Below, piece after piece: positions 1 to 6,953 of a stretch of 8,344 bases of DNA (position 1 is the first letter of the stretch; every line of letters starts with the position of its first letter). The position numbers and the translations under genes are program-made. The stretch comes from Desulfobacula sp. (lineage in GTDB: Bacteria; Desulfobacterota; Desulfobacteria; Desulfobacterales; Desulfobacteraceae): positions 1 to 8,344 of the forward strand of contig JAOZRF010000103.1 in assembly GCA_029940245.1 (NCBI GenBank), written 5' to 3'. The notes beneath the pieces are model-generated. The model did not search any database. It saw only the letters and a program-made list of their open reading frames with translations, and was not told where the DNA came from.

Positions 1-30
1 AATTTCTTGAAATGATTGAACATTTTTTTA

Positions 31-45
31 ATTCATGTAATGAAT
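31..45. repeat. Perfect inverted repeat upstream of the transposase
   Basis: ATTCAT and ATGAAT flank a three-base GTA spacer, 30 bases before the transposase start. It may be a small operator of the insertion sequence, or chance in AT-rich DNA. The half-sites are the same hexamers seen in the 8057-8072 and 8230-8245 palindromes but in the opposite order, so it is not the same kind of site. Confidence 0.3.
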
Positions 46-74
46 AGATATCGTCAATCCAAGTGAGGTGACAC

Positions 75-569
75 ATGAGTTTTAAATCTGATAATCAAAC
101 GCTTTCATTTTCAGACCTGGAATTGTCCCAGATAAAAGTAAGAAACAATACCCTTGAACACTTAAACAATCTGGATCAAAGCATACACTGGGAACCGATT
201 GAATCCACACTGGTCAAAAACTACCCCATTGGAAAAAAGAAAAAAGGGCCCCAGGCCTATTCTCCTTTGTTGCTGTTCAAATGCATGCTGCTTCGAAACT
301 GGTTTCAAATTAAATCTGATGTTGAATTGGAAAGCCTGATTAATGACCGGTTCTCGTTTAAAAAATTCATTGGTCTTCCAATGGGAGAGCCTGCCCCGGA
401 CAGTTCAACCTTTTCAAGATTAAGAAAGCGGCTGTCCCTGAAAAAATATAACCAGGTGCTGTCAGATATTTCAGACCAGATATCACGTCAAAATCTGATT
501 ATCAACATGGGCCGTATCATAGACATTCAGATCATCAAATCAAACAGTTCATCTGAAACAAAACGCTGA
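75..569 (+). pseudogene. IS5-family transposase, N-terminal fragment
   Basis: The 164-residue product matches the amino-terminal part of IS5-family DDE transposases, which bind the element ends and cut and join DNA. Residues about 60-125 form the DUF772-type region: a hydrophobic stretch (LLLFKCMLLRNWF), then LINDRFSFKKFIGLP, then PDSSTFSRLRKRL. The final part, GRIIDIQII, is the strand that normally carries the first catalytic aspartate (D150). The family is usually about 300-350 residues, so the second Asp, the Glu and the whole catalytic core are missing. The start at 75 is supported by a GAGGTG ribosome site at 65-70. The lost half is not recoverable in another frame downstream, because ATPase sequence begins by about 640. 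This argues for a deletion rather than a programmed frameshift. It cannot be active by itself. Confidence 0.85.
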
Positions 570-633
570 TCCCACCGCGGTAATCGGTTCGCAAAGGCGC
601 TTTTGCTTCCAAAATTGGTGGTTTTCGCAGATT

Positions 634-1122
634 TTACCTGATATCGGCCTGGGCAAGGGCCGGGGCATCATTGATTCCATCCCCCACCATCCCCACCAGC
701 ACATTATTTTGCTGAAATGCTTTCACTCGTCCGGATTTTTCTTCGGGTCTGACTTCTGCTTCAACATCATCCACATTCACTTCTTTGGCAATGGTGCGGG
801 CTGTCTGCAAATTATCTCCCGTCAGCATGACCACCTTGAGTTTTTCGTCATGGAGCTCTTTGATAGCTTGTTTAGATTCAGGTTTCAACACATCTGAGAC
901 AGTGAGGATACCTTGAATATCATTATCCCTCGCAAGGATCATGACGGTCCTGCCCTTATTCTGCAATTCAAATATCATGGCCTTGATATCATCGGGCATA
1001 TCTGAATTCTGTTCAAACCACTTGGGTTTGCCCAACCTGAAAACCTGGCCCAAAAGTTTAGCCTGAACACCAAAACCGCTTATGGCTTTAAAATTTTTGG
1101 GATAATTCAATTGCAAAAATAT
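634..1122 (-). pseudogene. Copper-type P-type ATPase fragment (nucleotide-binding and P-domain part)
   Basis: About 160 residues match the middle of P1B-type heavy-metal ATPases such as CopA, which export Cu+ across the membrane. Visible motifs, numbered from the TTG codon at 1116: the N-domain AISGFGV at 11-17, MLTGDN at 97-102, and GDGINDAPALAQAD at 145-158, which holds the hinge-domain aspartates. The phosphorylated Asp of the DKTGT motif, the HP motif and all membrane helices are absent. The frame opens directly after a stop codon at 1123-1125 with no ATG and no ribosome site. It ends one codon after Ala-Asp-Ile, where the family continues with Gly-Ile-Ala. Both ends are therefore lost and the piece cannot pump metal. 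It lies opposite to its neighbours, consistent with rearrangement around the insertion sequence. Confidence 0.87.
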
Positions 1123-1139
1123 TCATATTCCCATATTTT

Positions 1140-2060
1140 ATGGTAATGATTGTCCTGAATGCCATATTCCCGATATTTGCTCTGCTTTTTCTGGGAAACC
1201 TTCTCAAACACTTTAACATTACCAATGAGGTATTTTTAAAAACCTCGGATAAACTTGTCTATTTTATTTTTTTCCCGGTCATGCTGTTCTGGAAAATCGG
1301 AAGTTCAAGCCCGGACAAGGGAGTCAGCATTAATTTATGCGCAGCTTCCATTCTGGCAGTGGGTGTTGTTTATCTCATAAGTCTTGCAATGATCCGGCTC
1401 TTCCATATCTCCAATTTTCAGGCAGGAACATTTTCCCAGACCTGTTTCAGGTTTAACACCTATATTGGTATGGCCATTGTAATGAATACCCTTGGAGAAT
1501 CAGGGATCAGATACTTTGGCATCCTCATCGGGTTTGCTATCCCCATTATAAACGTTCTTGCTGTTTCAACATTGATCTGGTACTCCGGGAAAAAAGGAAG
1601 CCCCAGGCAACACCTGAAGTATCTTGTAAAGGCATTGATTTCCAATCCTTTAATCCTGGGATGTGCCGCAGGACTTTTTTTTTCCAGGTTCCAGCTTTCT
1701 TTTCCTGTTTTTATTAATAATACATTTTCCCTCATGACGGCTGTGACCATGCCTCTGGCCCTGATTTCAATTGGTGGCTCCCTGACCCTTCAAGGTCTCA
1801 AACACAACACAAAAATTTCGTTGATTGCCTCCTTGGTAAAACTATTGATCCTGCCGACAACTGGATTTTTCCTTTTAAACGCATTTTTTGTTGATGGAAT
1901 TGCCTTTAAAGCCGGCATGATTTTTTTTACCCTGCCCACATCAACATCCATATATGTTCTTTCGGCTCAATTGAACAGTGATACACAGCTTGCCTCTGCC
2001 GCTATCATGTTATCAACCCTGCTCTCTTTTATGTCTCTGTCCGTTGCACTTTTAATTTGA
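1140..2060 (+). CDS. AEC-family membrane carrier (auxin efflux carrier type permease)
   Basis: A 306-residue, very hydrophobic protein of the usual AEC length (about 300-320). It has about ten membrane helices in two groups separated by a charged loop at residues 149-163. Family marks: an N-terminal AIFPIFALLFLGNLL helix, the half-helix region FRFNTYIGMAIVMNTLGESG at about 103-122, SNPLILGCAAGLFFS at 168-182, and PTSTSIYVLSAQLNSD followed by an ALA-rich final helix at 266-306. Members move small carboxylates or similar anions through the inner membrane (malate, malonate, auxin-like acids). The substrate cannot be read from sequence. No ribosome site precedes ATG 1140 or the in-frame ATG at 1146, and the frame has no upstream ATG, GTG or TTG, so the start is uncertain. 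It is followed after 19 bases by the solute-binding protein, suggesting one transcript. Confidence 0.88.
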   Translation: MVMIVLNAIFPIFALLFLGNLLKHFNITNEVFLKTSDKLVYFIFFPVMLFWKIGSSSPDKGVSINLCAASILAVGVVYLISLAMIRLFHISNFQAGTFSQTCFRFNTYIGMAIVMNTLGESGIRYFGILIGFAIPIINVLAVSTLIWYSGKKGSPRQHLKYLVKALISNPLILGCAAGLFFSRFQLSFPVFINNTFSLMTAVTMPLALISIGGSLTLQGLKHNTKISLIASLVKLLILPTTGFFLLNAFFVDGIAFKAGMIFFTLPTSTSIYVLSAQLNSDTQLASAAIMLSTLLSFMSLSVALLI

Positions 2061-2064
2061 AAAA

Positions 2065-2070
2065 AAGGAA
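2065..2070 (+). promoter_or_regulatory. Ribosome binding site of the solute-binding protein gene
   Basis: AAGGAA lies nine bases before ATG 2080, inside the 19-base gap after the AEC carrier stop. It fixes the start and supports translation from a shared transcript. Confidence 0.6.
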
Positions 2071-2079
2071 TTACAGATT

Positions 2080-3690
2080 ATGAAATCTCATTTCATTATT
2101 ATCCTCTTTTTATCTATTGTAACCTCTTTAACTTTTTTAACGACCTGTTGTGCTTCATCGGACTCCTCAAGTGACAAGATTCTAAAATTTGCGATGAATG
2201 TCAGTTCCATGGGTAAACTAGACCCGCATTGTGCTGCAGGTTCTCAGGACAGGGCATTTGCCGACATGGTTTTCAACGGGCTGTTACGGTATGTACCGGG
2301 CAATGCGCCTAAAATCGAACCGGATCTTGCCCGAAAAATACCTGAATTCAAACTGGTTGGCGGCAAACAGATCTGGACTGTTCATCTTCGCAAAGGCGTA
2401 ATGTTTCATGCCGGCCCCAAAACCCCGGCCTATGAACTAACCGCGGATGATGTGGTTTTTTCCTTGAATAAAGCCAGAAATAAAGAATTCTGTGCATATT
2501 CTGGCGAGTATATGGGTATGACGATTAAAAAAATTGATCCCTATATGGTTCAGATCATCCTGAACAAACCCATTTCCCCGATTCTTTTCTTCCCAAAGAT
2601 CACTAATTATGGCGGCGGATTCATCGTAAGCCGGAAAGCCATTGAAACAATGGGATATGATGCTTTTATACAACATCCCACTGGAACCGGTCCCTTTGCC
2701 TTTCAGGGATATGATAAAACCGGATATCTGTCGTTAAAAGCCCATGATCAATATTTCAGGGGACGTCCCCTGCTGGATGGTGTACAGATCCATTTCATCC
2801 CTGATGTAAAGGTTCGTTTTGATATGTTGAAAAAAGGTTACCTGGATGTCATTACAGGCTCTGGTCAAAAAGGATGGATTGAATCCATGGAAAATGATAG
2901 GGATGTCATCGTTGACACCCATGGTGTTGGCGAAGTTGCGACCCTTTATTTCAACACCCGGATGAAACCATTGGATGACATAAGGGTCAGGCAGGCCATT
3001 GCATTTAGTTTAAGCAGGCGAACTTTCCTTTACAAAATCAACCCAAAAATCTCGGGAAAAATTTATTCCCCTGTGCCTGATCAATTTCTTCCCGGAGGAT
3101 TATCCCGGGAGGATGTCAGGATCTTAAACCTGGAATATTTCCAGGATCTTGATAAAGCCGGGCAATTGTTAAATGAGGCCGGCTATCCAGATGGGGTTAC
3201 CCTGGATGTTGTCTCTTCGGAAAAATGGATATATCAGACCTATTATAAGGCACTCAAAGAACAGCTTGCAAAGATTAAGATCAAATTAAACATACATATA
3301 GAAACCCATTCAAACATGCACAAACAAATCAGGCAAAACCCTTACCCCATTGTTATCTATCCAGCCTGGCGCCCCAATGCAGATGCCTATCTGACCCGTT
3401 TTTTTCATTCTGACTCCATTGTTGTCACGGGCAAAAAGCCGGATACCAATTTTTCCCATTATGACAAAATTGACAAGCTCATTGAAGCCGCCCGTTTAGA
3501 AATTGATCCCGAGGCACAAACAAACCTCTGGATTCAGGCCCAGATCAGGATATTAAATGATATGGCTGCATACCCCATCTTGTTTACAAAACAGGTATAT
3601 CTCAGAAAAAATTATGTGGATTACGGCCATCCGCTTATCTCGACCATGGCATTGTATCCCCAGTTTACCGAAAAAACAAATATAAATTAA
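2080..3690 (+). CDS. Extracellular solute-binding protein, family 5 (Opp/Dpp/Nik type)
   Basis: A 536-residue periplasmic binding protein of normal family length (500-550). The first 25 residues are an export signal: Lys2, a hydrophobic core at 5-20, then LTTCC. Cys23 or Cys24 could be a lipid anchor, but Thr before Cys is a poor lipobox, so soluble secretion is also possible. Family signatures: VFNGLLRYVPG at 64-74, WTVHLRKGVMFHAG at 99-112, LTADDVVFSLNKARN at 120-134, HPTGTGPFAFQGY at 199-211, and LYFNTRMKPLDDIRVRQAIAFSLSR at about 289-313. These proteins capture peptides, nickel complexes or other small ligands for an ABC importer. No ABC permease or ATPase genes lie in this window. The next gene is a histidine kinase 44 bases downstream. 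It may feed a distant importer or act as the periplasmic ligand receptor for the kinase; the second idea is inference from context. Confidence 0.9.
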   Translation: MKSHFIIILFLSIVTSLTFLTTCCASSDSSSDKILKFAMNVSSMGKLDPHCAAGSQDRAFADMVFNGLLRYVPGNAPKIEPDLARKIPEFKLVGGKQIWTVHLRKGVMFHAGPKTPAYELTADDVVFSLNKARNKEFCAYSGEYMGMTIKKIDPYMVQIILNKPISPILFFPKITNYGGGFIVSRKAIETMGYDAFIQHPTGTGPFAFQGYDKTGYLSLKAHDQYFRGRPLLDGVQIHFIPDVKVRFDMLKKGYLDVITGSGQKGWIESMENDRDVIVDTHGVGEVATLYFNTRMKPLDDIRVRQAIAFSLSRRTFLYKINPKISGKIYSPVPDQFLPGGLSREDVRILNLEYFQDLDKAGQLLNEAGYPDGVTLDVVSSEKWIYQTYYKALKEQLAKIKIKLNIHIETHSNMHKQIRQNPYPIVIYPAWRPNADAYLTRFFHSDSIVVTGKKPDTNFSHYDKIDKLIEAARLEIDPEAQTNLWIQAQIRILNDMAAYPILFTKQVYLRKNYVDYGHPLISTMALYPQFTEKTNIN

Positions 3691-3734
3691 ATATTTTTCT
3701 TGATGTTGTTTTTTTGAACGGCTATGGATAATCC

Positions 3735-6131
3735 ATGAAAATTTATACAAAAGTACTGATCACGACTCTGCCATTGGTCTTCTTTTTCCTTGCCGCAACA
3801 GTGGGCATATCTTACTATTTTTCACGCAATGCCCTTACATATCTTGCTGAAGAATGGTTGTCAACAAGAGCATCGGAAGCCATAAGGATTGTCAAAAAAC
3901 ATGAGCGCGTACTTCATCAATACAATTTAGAGAAAATCCCCGCAAGCCTTATAAAAGCCAAGATGGATGCCATAAAGGAAATATCCGGCATTAAAATTGG
4001 AAAAAGAGGGTATCTTCTGGTGGTGGATACCCATGGCAATATCATATTTCACCCAAACAAACATTATGTTGATACGAATGTCTACGCCGAAAACTGGTAC
4101 AAACTTCTGAAGAATGAAAAAAACTGCATGTTTTTAACCCTTCACAATGAAAAAAGTCTTGCCATCACCGATTTTTCCCCGGAATGGGGCTGGTTCCTGC
4201 TTGCCGTGGATCCGGAAAAAGAGGTATATGGTCAGGCAGACCAGATGAGACCATATCTTATATCCCTTGGTTTCAGTGCCGCTATTATTCTTTCACTGGT
4301 TTTAATGCTGATGAGCCGACGCCTCATAAAGCCATTGCAGTTATTGGTTCAAGGAGTTGAGCGCATAGGAATGGGCGATCTTGACACAATCATTTCAACC
4401 CGGACCCAGGATGAGTTTGCCAACCTTGCCAAAGGATTTAACCGGATGTCGGCCAGACTGAAAGCGACCCTGACTGCCCTGAAATACAGTGAAGAATATT
4501 TCAGATCTCTGATTGAAAATGCAACTGATATAGTAACCATTACAGATTCACAAGGAAACTTTATATACGCAAGTCCATCCTTGAAAAGGATTCTTGGATA
4601 TGATCCAAATGACCTGATCGGTAAAAATTCTTTTGATCTTATTCATCCCGATGAAAAAGACATGGTCAGTGAGCGATTTAAAAGAATAGTTCAGGACGAA
4701 GTTATTATGAAGGGTATAGAATACAGGGTTAAACATCATGATGGATACTGGTGTACTCTGAAATCCACCAGTAAAAATCTTTTGACTCACCCGACGGTCA
4801 AGGGATTTGTTATTAACTCAAGAAATATCACCAAACAAAAACGTGCCCAGGATGCATTAATAAAATCCCATCAGGAACTGGAGCATCGAGTTGAAGAAAG
4901 AACCAGAGAGCTCCTCTTATTGAATCAAGCCCTGAATAAAGAAATTGGAATACGAAAAACAAAGGAAGCAGAACTGGAAAAAGCCAATCAGGCAAAAACC
5001 GAATTCCTTGCAAATATAAGCCATGAAATCAGAACGCCTTTAAATTCTATCATCGGTCTTAGTGAGATATTGTCGACGATGAGTATAGAAAGCCAGGAAT
5101 ATAGTTACTTAAAAGCCATAAGAACCGCCGGAAAAAATCTGCTGTATCTAATGAGCAATATTCTCGACCTGTCAAAGATGGAGGCGGCTAAACTTAAAAT
5201 CAACAAAAAGCCTGTAAATATTCATTATTTATTTGACGACATTTGCCAGCTGTTTAAAGTCAGAATTGAATCAAAACCCGTTCTGTTTATTCAAAACCTG
5301 GACAATACACTTCCAGCATCCCTTTTTATGGATGGTGTGAGACTCCAGCAGGTTCTTGTCAACCTGATTGATAATGCCATTAAATTCACAGACAATGGTC
5401 ATGTTAAACTCAGCATTCAGCAGACAAAACCAAATAAAGATACCCATGACCTGAAGGTCACACGTAACCTGAAGGTCACACGTAAAATTGATATGGCCAT
5501 TTCCATCGAAGATACAGGTATTGGAATTCCTAAAGATAAACTGAATATTATTTTTGACTCGTTTCAGCAAACTTCTTCAAAAATAAGCCGGAAATATGGA
5601 GGCTCAGGTCTCGGGCTTTCCATTACCAGACATCTGGTTGAATTAATGGGAGGTCAGATTCAGGTTGAGAGTATAGAGGGTAAGGGCACTGTTTTTAATT
5701 TGATTATACCTGGAATTGAAGTCAATCAAAATCCCCATGAAAAAGAAGAGATAACCTCTCTTGATATCCAGAAGCTTTCCCAAAAACAGTTTAACTTGAT
5801 AGAGGATATGATTGATCCCGACCTGTTGTCTGGAAACCCAGGCAACAGGTTAGCAATTGAGAGGTTAAAACAATATTGTTTTGATAATACGGCATTAAAG
5901 GAACAACTTAATTCTGAGATTTTTCAGCTTATCCCTGAATTTAAAGAAGGGGTTAAAATAGGGGATATTCAAATCGTCATAAAAAATATCATCCGCATCG
6001 GGGAGATGTCCCGCATCCCTGAGCTCACAGAATTCGGTCAAAAACTCTCTAAATATGCCCAGTCCTTTGATATTGAAAAACTAAATGGCAGCCTGCAACA
6101 GCTTTCCAATGTCTTAAAACAAATTGTTTAA
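3735..6131 (+). CDS. Membrane sensor histidine kinase (Cache-HAMP-PAS-HisKA-HATPase) with C-terminal tail domain
   Basis: A 798-residue inner-membrane kinase. Order: helix 1 at 7-29; a periplasmic single-Cache-like sensor at about 35-170 (GKRGYLLVVDTHGNIIFHP, then WGWFLLAVDPEKEVY); helix 2 at 175-193; HAMP at 194-247; PAS at about 252-365 (FRSLIENATDIVTITDSQG, LGYDPNDLIGKN); coiled coil at 370-420; HisKA with phospho-acceptor His430 in FLANISHEIRTPLNS; HATPase with N-box Asn543/Asn547, G1 DTGIGIP at 593-599 and G2 GGSGLGLS at 622-629. Residues about 670-798 form a helical tail like that which ends many deltaproteobacterial hybrid kinases after receiver domains, but no receiver domain is present. 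Residues 572-583 hold an in-frame repeat (DLKVTR, NLKVTR) between N-box and G1. No response regulator is adjacent. Only a weak ribosome site precedes ATG 3735. Confidence 0.93.
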   Translation: MKIYTKVLITTLPLVFFFLAATVGISYYFSRNALTYLAEEWLSTRASEAIRIVKKHERVLHQYNLEKIPASLIKAKMDAIKEISGIKIGKRGYLLVVDTHGNIIFHPNKHYVDTNVYAENWYKLLKNEKNCMFLTLHNEKSLAITDFSPEWGWFLLAVDPEKEVYGQADQMRPYLISLGFSAAIILSLVLMLMSRRLIKPLQLLVQGVERIGMGDLDTIISTRTQDEFANLAKGFNRMSARLKATLTALKYSEEYFRSLIENATDIVTITDSQGNFIYASPSLKRILGYDPNDLIGKNSFDLIHPDEKDMVSERFKRIVQDEVIMKGIEYRVKHHDGYWCTLKSTSKNLLTHPTVKGFVINSRNITKQKRAQDALIKSHQELEHRVEERTRELLLLNQALNKEIGIRKTKEAELEKANQAKTEFLANISHEIRTPLNSIIGLSEILSTMSIESQEYSYLKAIRTAGKNLLYLMSNILDLSKMEAAKLKINKKPVNIHYLFDDICQLFKVRIESKPVLFIQNLDNTLPASLFMDGVRLQQVLVNLIDNAIKFTDNGHVKLSIQQTKPNKDTHDLKVTRNLKVTRKIDMAISIEDTGIGIPKDKLNIIFDSFQQTSSKISRKYGGSGLGLSITRHLVELMGGQIQVESIEGKGTVFNLIIPGIEVNQNPHEKEEITSLDIQKLSQKQFNLIEDMIDPDLLSGNPGNRLAIERLKQYCFDNTALKEQLNSEIFQLIPEFKEGVKIGDIQIVIKNIIRIGEMSRIPELTEFGQKLSKYAQSFDIEKLNGSLQQLSNVLKQIV
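5448..5488 (+). repeat. In-frame 18-base tandem repeat inside the kinase gene, shared with the acyltransferase gene
   Basis: Two exact copies of ACCTGAAGGTCACACGTA lie at 5449-5466 and 5467-5484. Read in the kinase frame they give Asp/Asn-Leu-Lys-Val-Thr-Arg twice (residues 572-583). The core GACCT-GA-AGGTC is an interrupted palindrome. The block plus the following AAAAT matches the block at 6256-6299 read on the other strand, apart from one three-base gap and a C/A change in each copy. The insertion point lies in the loop between the N-box helix and the strand before G1, a place where this fold tolerates extra residues. Confidence 0.92.
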
Positions 6132-6164
6132 TTTTTGTGAATCAATTTTTGTGAATCAATTTTT
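6130..6164. repeat. 14-base tandem repeat, two and a half copies, between convergent genes
   Basis: AATTTTTGTGAATC occurs at 6130-6143 and 6144-6157, followed by a partial AATTTTT at 6158-6164. It spans the stop of the kinase gene (TAA 6129-6131) and the stop of the acyltransferase gene (TGA, minus strand, 6156-6158). The acyltransferase stop comes from the second copy. No convincing GC-rich terminator hairpin is seen in the 24-base gap. The AAATT-GTTT-AATTT arms at 6121-6134 followed by T residues are too weak to call. Confidence 0.85.
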
Positions 6165-6953
6165 CTTTTCCGGAAAAAACCATGACCTGATCCATCCTGA
6201 AAAGGTATTCCCTTTAAGCAATTCTCTTTCTGCCGCCTCAAAAGCCTGAATGGTCATTTTACTTGTGACCTTCAGGTTACTTGTGACCTTCATCAGGTCA
6301 TCCGTATCTGCAAACCTGTCTTTGCGTGTGATGATGGGTTTATCAAGGTCCAGTTGTTTAATAATTTTAGCAGGATTTCCGGCTGCGATCACATTGGCCG
6401 GAATATCTGAAGTGACCACAGACCCTGCACCGATAATACTGTTTTTACCAATGGTCACGCCTTTACAAATGATTGAACTGTCACCAACCCATACATTTTC
6501 TTCAAGTTTTACAAAACTTTTCTCTTTGGGCGGCATGGATCTGTCATAAATACCGTGCCAATCTGAATCCGTAATATAAACATGGCTTGCCAGCATGCAG
6601 GAGTCTGCAATGGTAATATGGTTGGCCGCACTGATTCTGACCCCGGGGGAAATCAGGACATGATCTCCTATCGTAATGCCCTGAATATTTTTTCTATCAG
6701 ACCACACCGTCAGGCGGGTCTTTTTATCAGCGCATCCCAAAAGGGTGATATGATCCCCGATGCTGACGGGTCCGCCAAATATTTCAATGTGCCAGGGCTT
6801 TACGATGAACGGATGTTCTCCAAGGGATGTCAACTGAGGAGAAAGCTTGTGCCGTATATATAGATGCAAAAGTCTGTACCATGCTTTTTTTATATAATAG
6901 GGCCTATAATCTTTTATCAATTGGCAAAATCCATATATGTAAATCCATCCCAT
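6156..6953 (-). CDS. Left-handed beta-helix acyltransferase (WbbJ/maltose O-acetyltransferase-like)
   Basis: A 265-residue cytoplasmic or membrane-associated acyltransferase that probably transfers an acyl group from a CoA or ACP donor to a sugar or glycan hydroxyl. Hexapeptide-repeat strands run from about residue 56 to 197: VSIGDHITLLG, ITIGDHVLISPGVRIS, ITIADSCMLASHVYITD, VWVGDSSIICKGVTIGKNSIIGAGSVVTSDIP and the terminal AAGNPAKII. His133 in DWHGIYD is the likely catalytic base. The C-terminal NTFSGWIRSWFFP looks like an amphipathic membrane-touching tail. An in-frame repeat (residues 219-231) interrupts the segment between barrel and tail. ATG 6953 lies 37 bases inside the upstream gene and has no ribosome site. 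A TTG at 6918-6920, overlapping the upstream stop, would give a 254-residue product and is an alternative. The acceptor substrate is unknown. Confidence 0.9.
   Translation of the reverse strand: MGWIYIYGFCQLIKDYRPYYIKKAWYRLLHLYIRHKLSPQLTSLGEHPFIVKPWHIEIFGGPVSIGDHITLLGCADKKTRLTVWSDRKNIQGITIGDHVLISPGVRISAANHITIADSCMLASHVYITDSDWHGIYDRSMPPKEKSFVKLEENVWVGDSSIICKGVTIGKNSIIGAGSVVTSDIPANVIAAGNPAKIIKQLDLDKPIITRKDRFADTDDLMKVTSNLKVTSKMTIQAFEAAERELLKGNTFSGWIRSWFFPEKKN
6256..6299 (-). repeat. In-frame repeat inside the acyltransferase gene, partner of the kinase repeat
   Basis: On the minus strand the block reads GAC CTG ATG AAG GTC ACA AGT, then AAC CTG AAG GTC ACA AGT, then AAAAT, giving DLMKVTS, NLKVTS and K. 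The second unit differs from the kinase unit only by A for C in the last codon (AGT for CGT). The first carries an extra three bases. Copies are in the same reading frame here as in the kinase. The preceding bases, AGATACGG before ATGACCTG, also resemble the kinase flank (AGATACCC before ATGACCTG). Confidence 0.92.

Larger units (their letters stand above)
1..637 (+). mobile_element. Remnant of an IS5-family insertion sequence, left end outside the window
   Basis: The region carries the N-terminal half of an IS5-type transposase and then, with only about 65 bases between, runs into a broken P-type ATPase gene. The ATPase frame loses homology at its Ala-Asp-Ile codons near base 640. The bases just before it on the plus strand (about 618-637) read, on the minus strand, as GGTAAAATCTGCG followed by AAAACC, which could be the right terminal repeat of the element. 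The matching left repeat would lie upstream of base 1, so this cannot be confirmed. The element would be internally deleted, keeping its start and perhaps its right end. The exact limits are inferred. Confidence 0.5.

Noticed and set aside
709..897. Plus-strand open frame opposite the ATPase remnant
   Set aside because: Phe/His-rich composition typical of an antisense shadow, with no ribosome site and no recognisable domain.
3724..3738. Five-codon mini-frame ATG GAT AAT CCA TGA whose stop overlaps the kinase ATG
   Set aside because: It has the form of a translational-coupling leader peptide, but no ribosome site precedes it and four sense codons are easily found by chance.
5271..5570. Antisense open frame across the kinase repeat reading TCDLQVTCDLQV
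   Set aside because: It is a shadow of the kinase gene. The repeat is free of stops in two minus-strand frames, which explains the opening. No start signal is seen.
6121..6136. Possible terminator AAATT-GTTT-AATTT with T residues after the kinase gene
   Set aside because: Five A/T pairs only. Too weak, and part of the 14-base tandem repeat.
6166..6177. Palindrome TTTTCCGGAAAA near the acyltransferase stop
   Set aside because: It lies inside the coding sequence (Phe-Pro-Glu-Lys codons) without a loop, so no role is supported.
5448..6299. CRISPR array as an explanation of the repeats
   Set aside because: The units are directly adjacent without spacers and lie in frame inside coding genes, with no cas genes.
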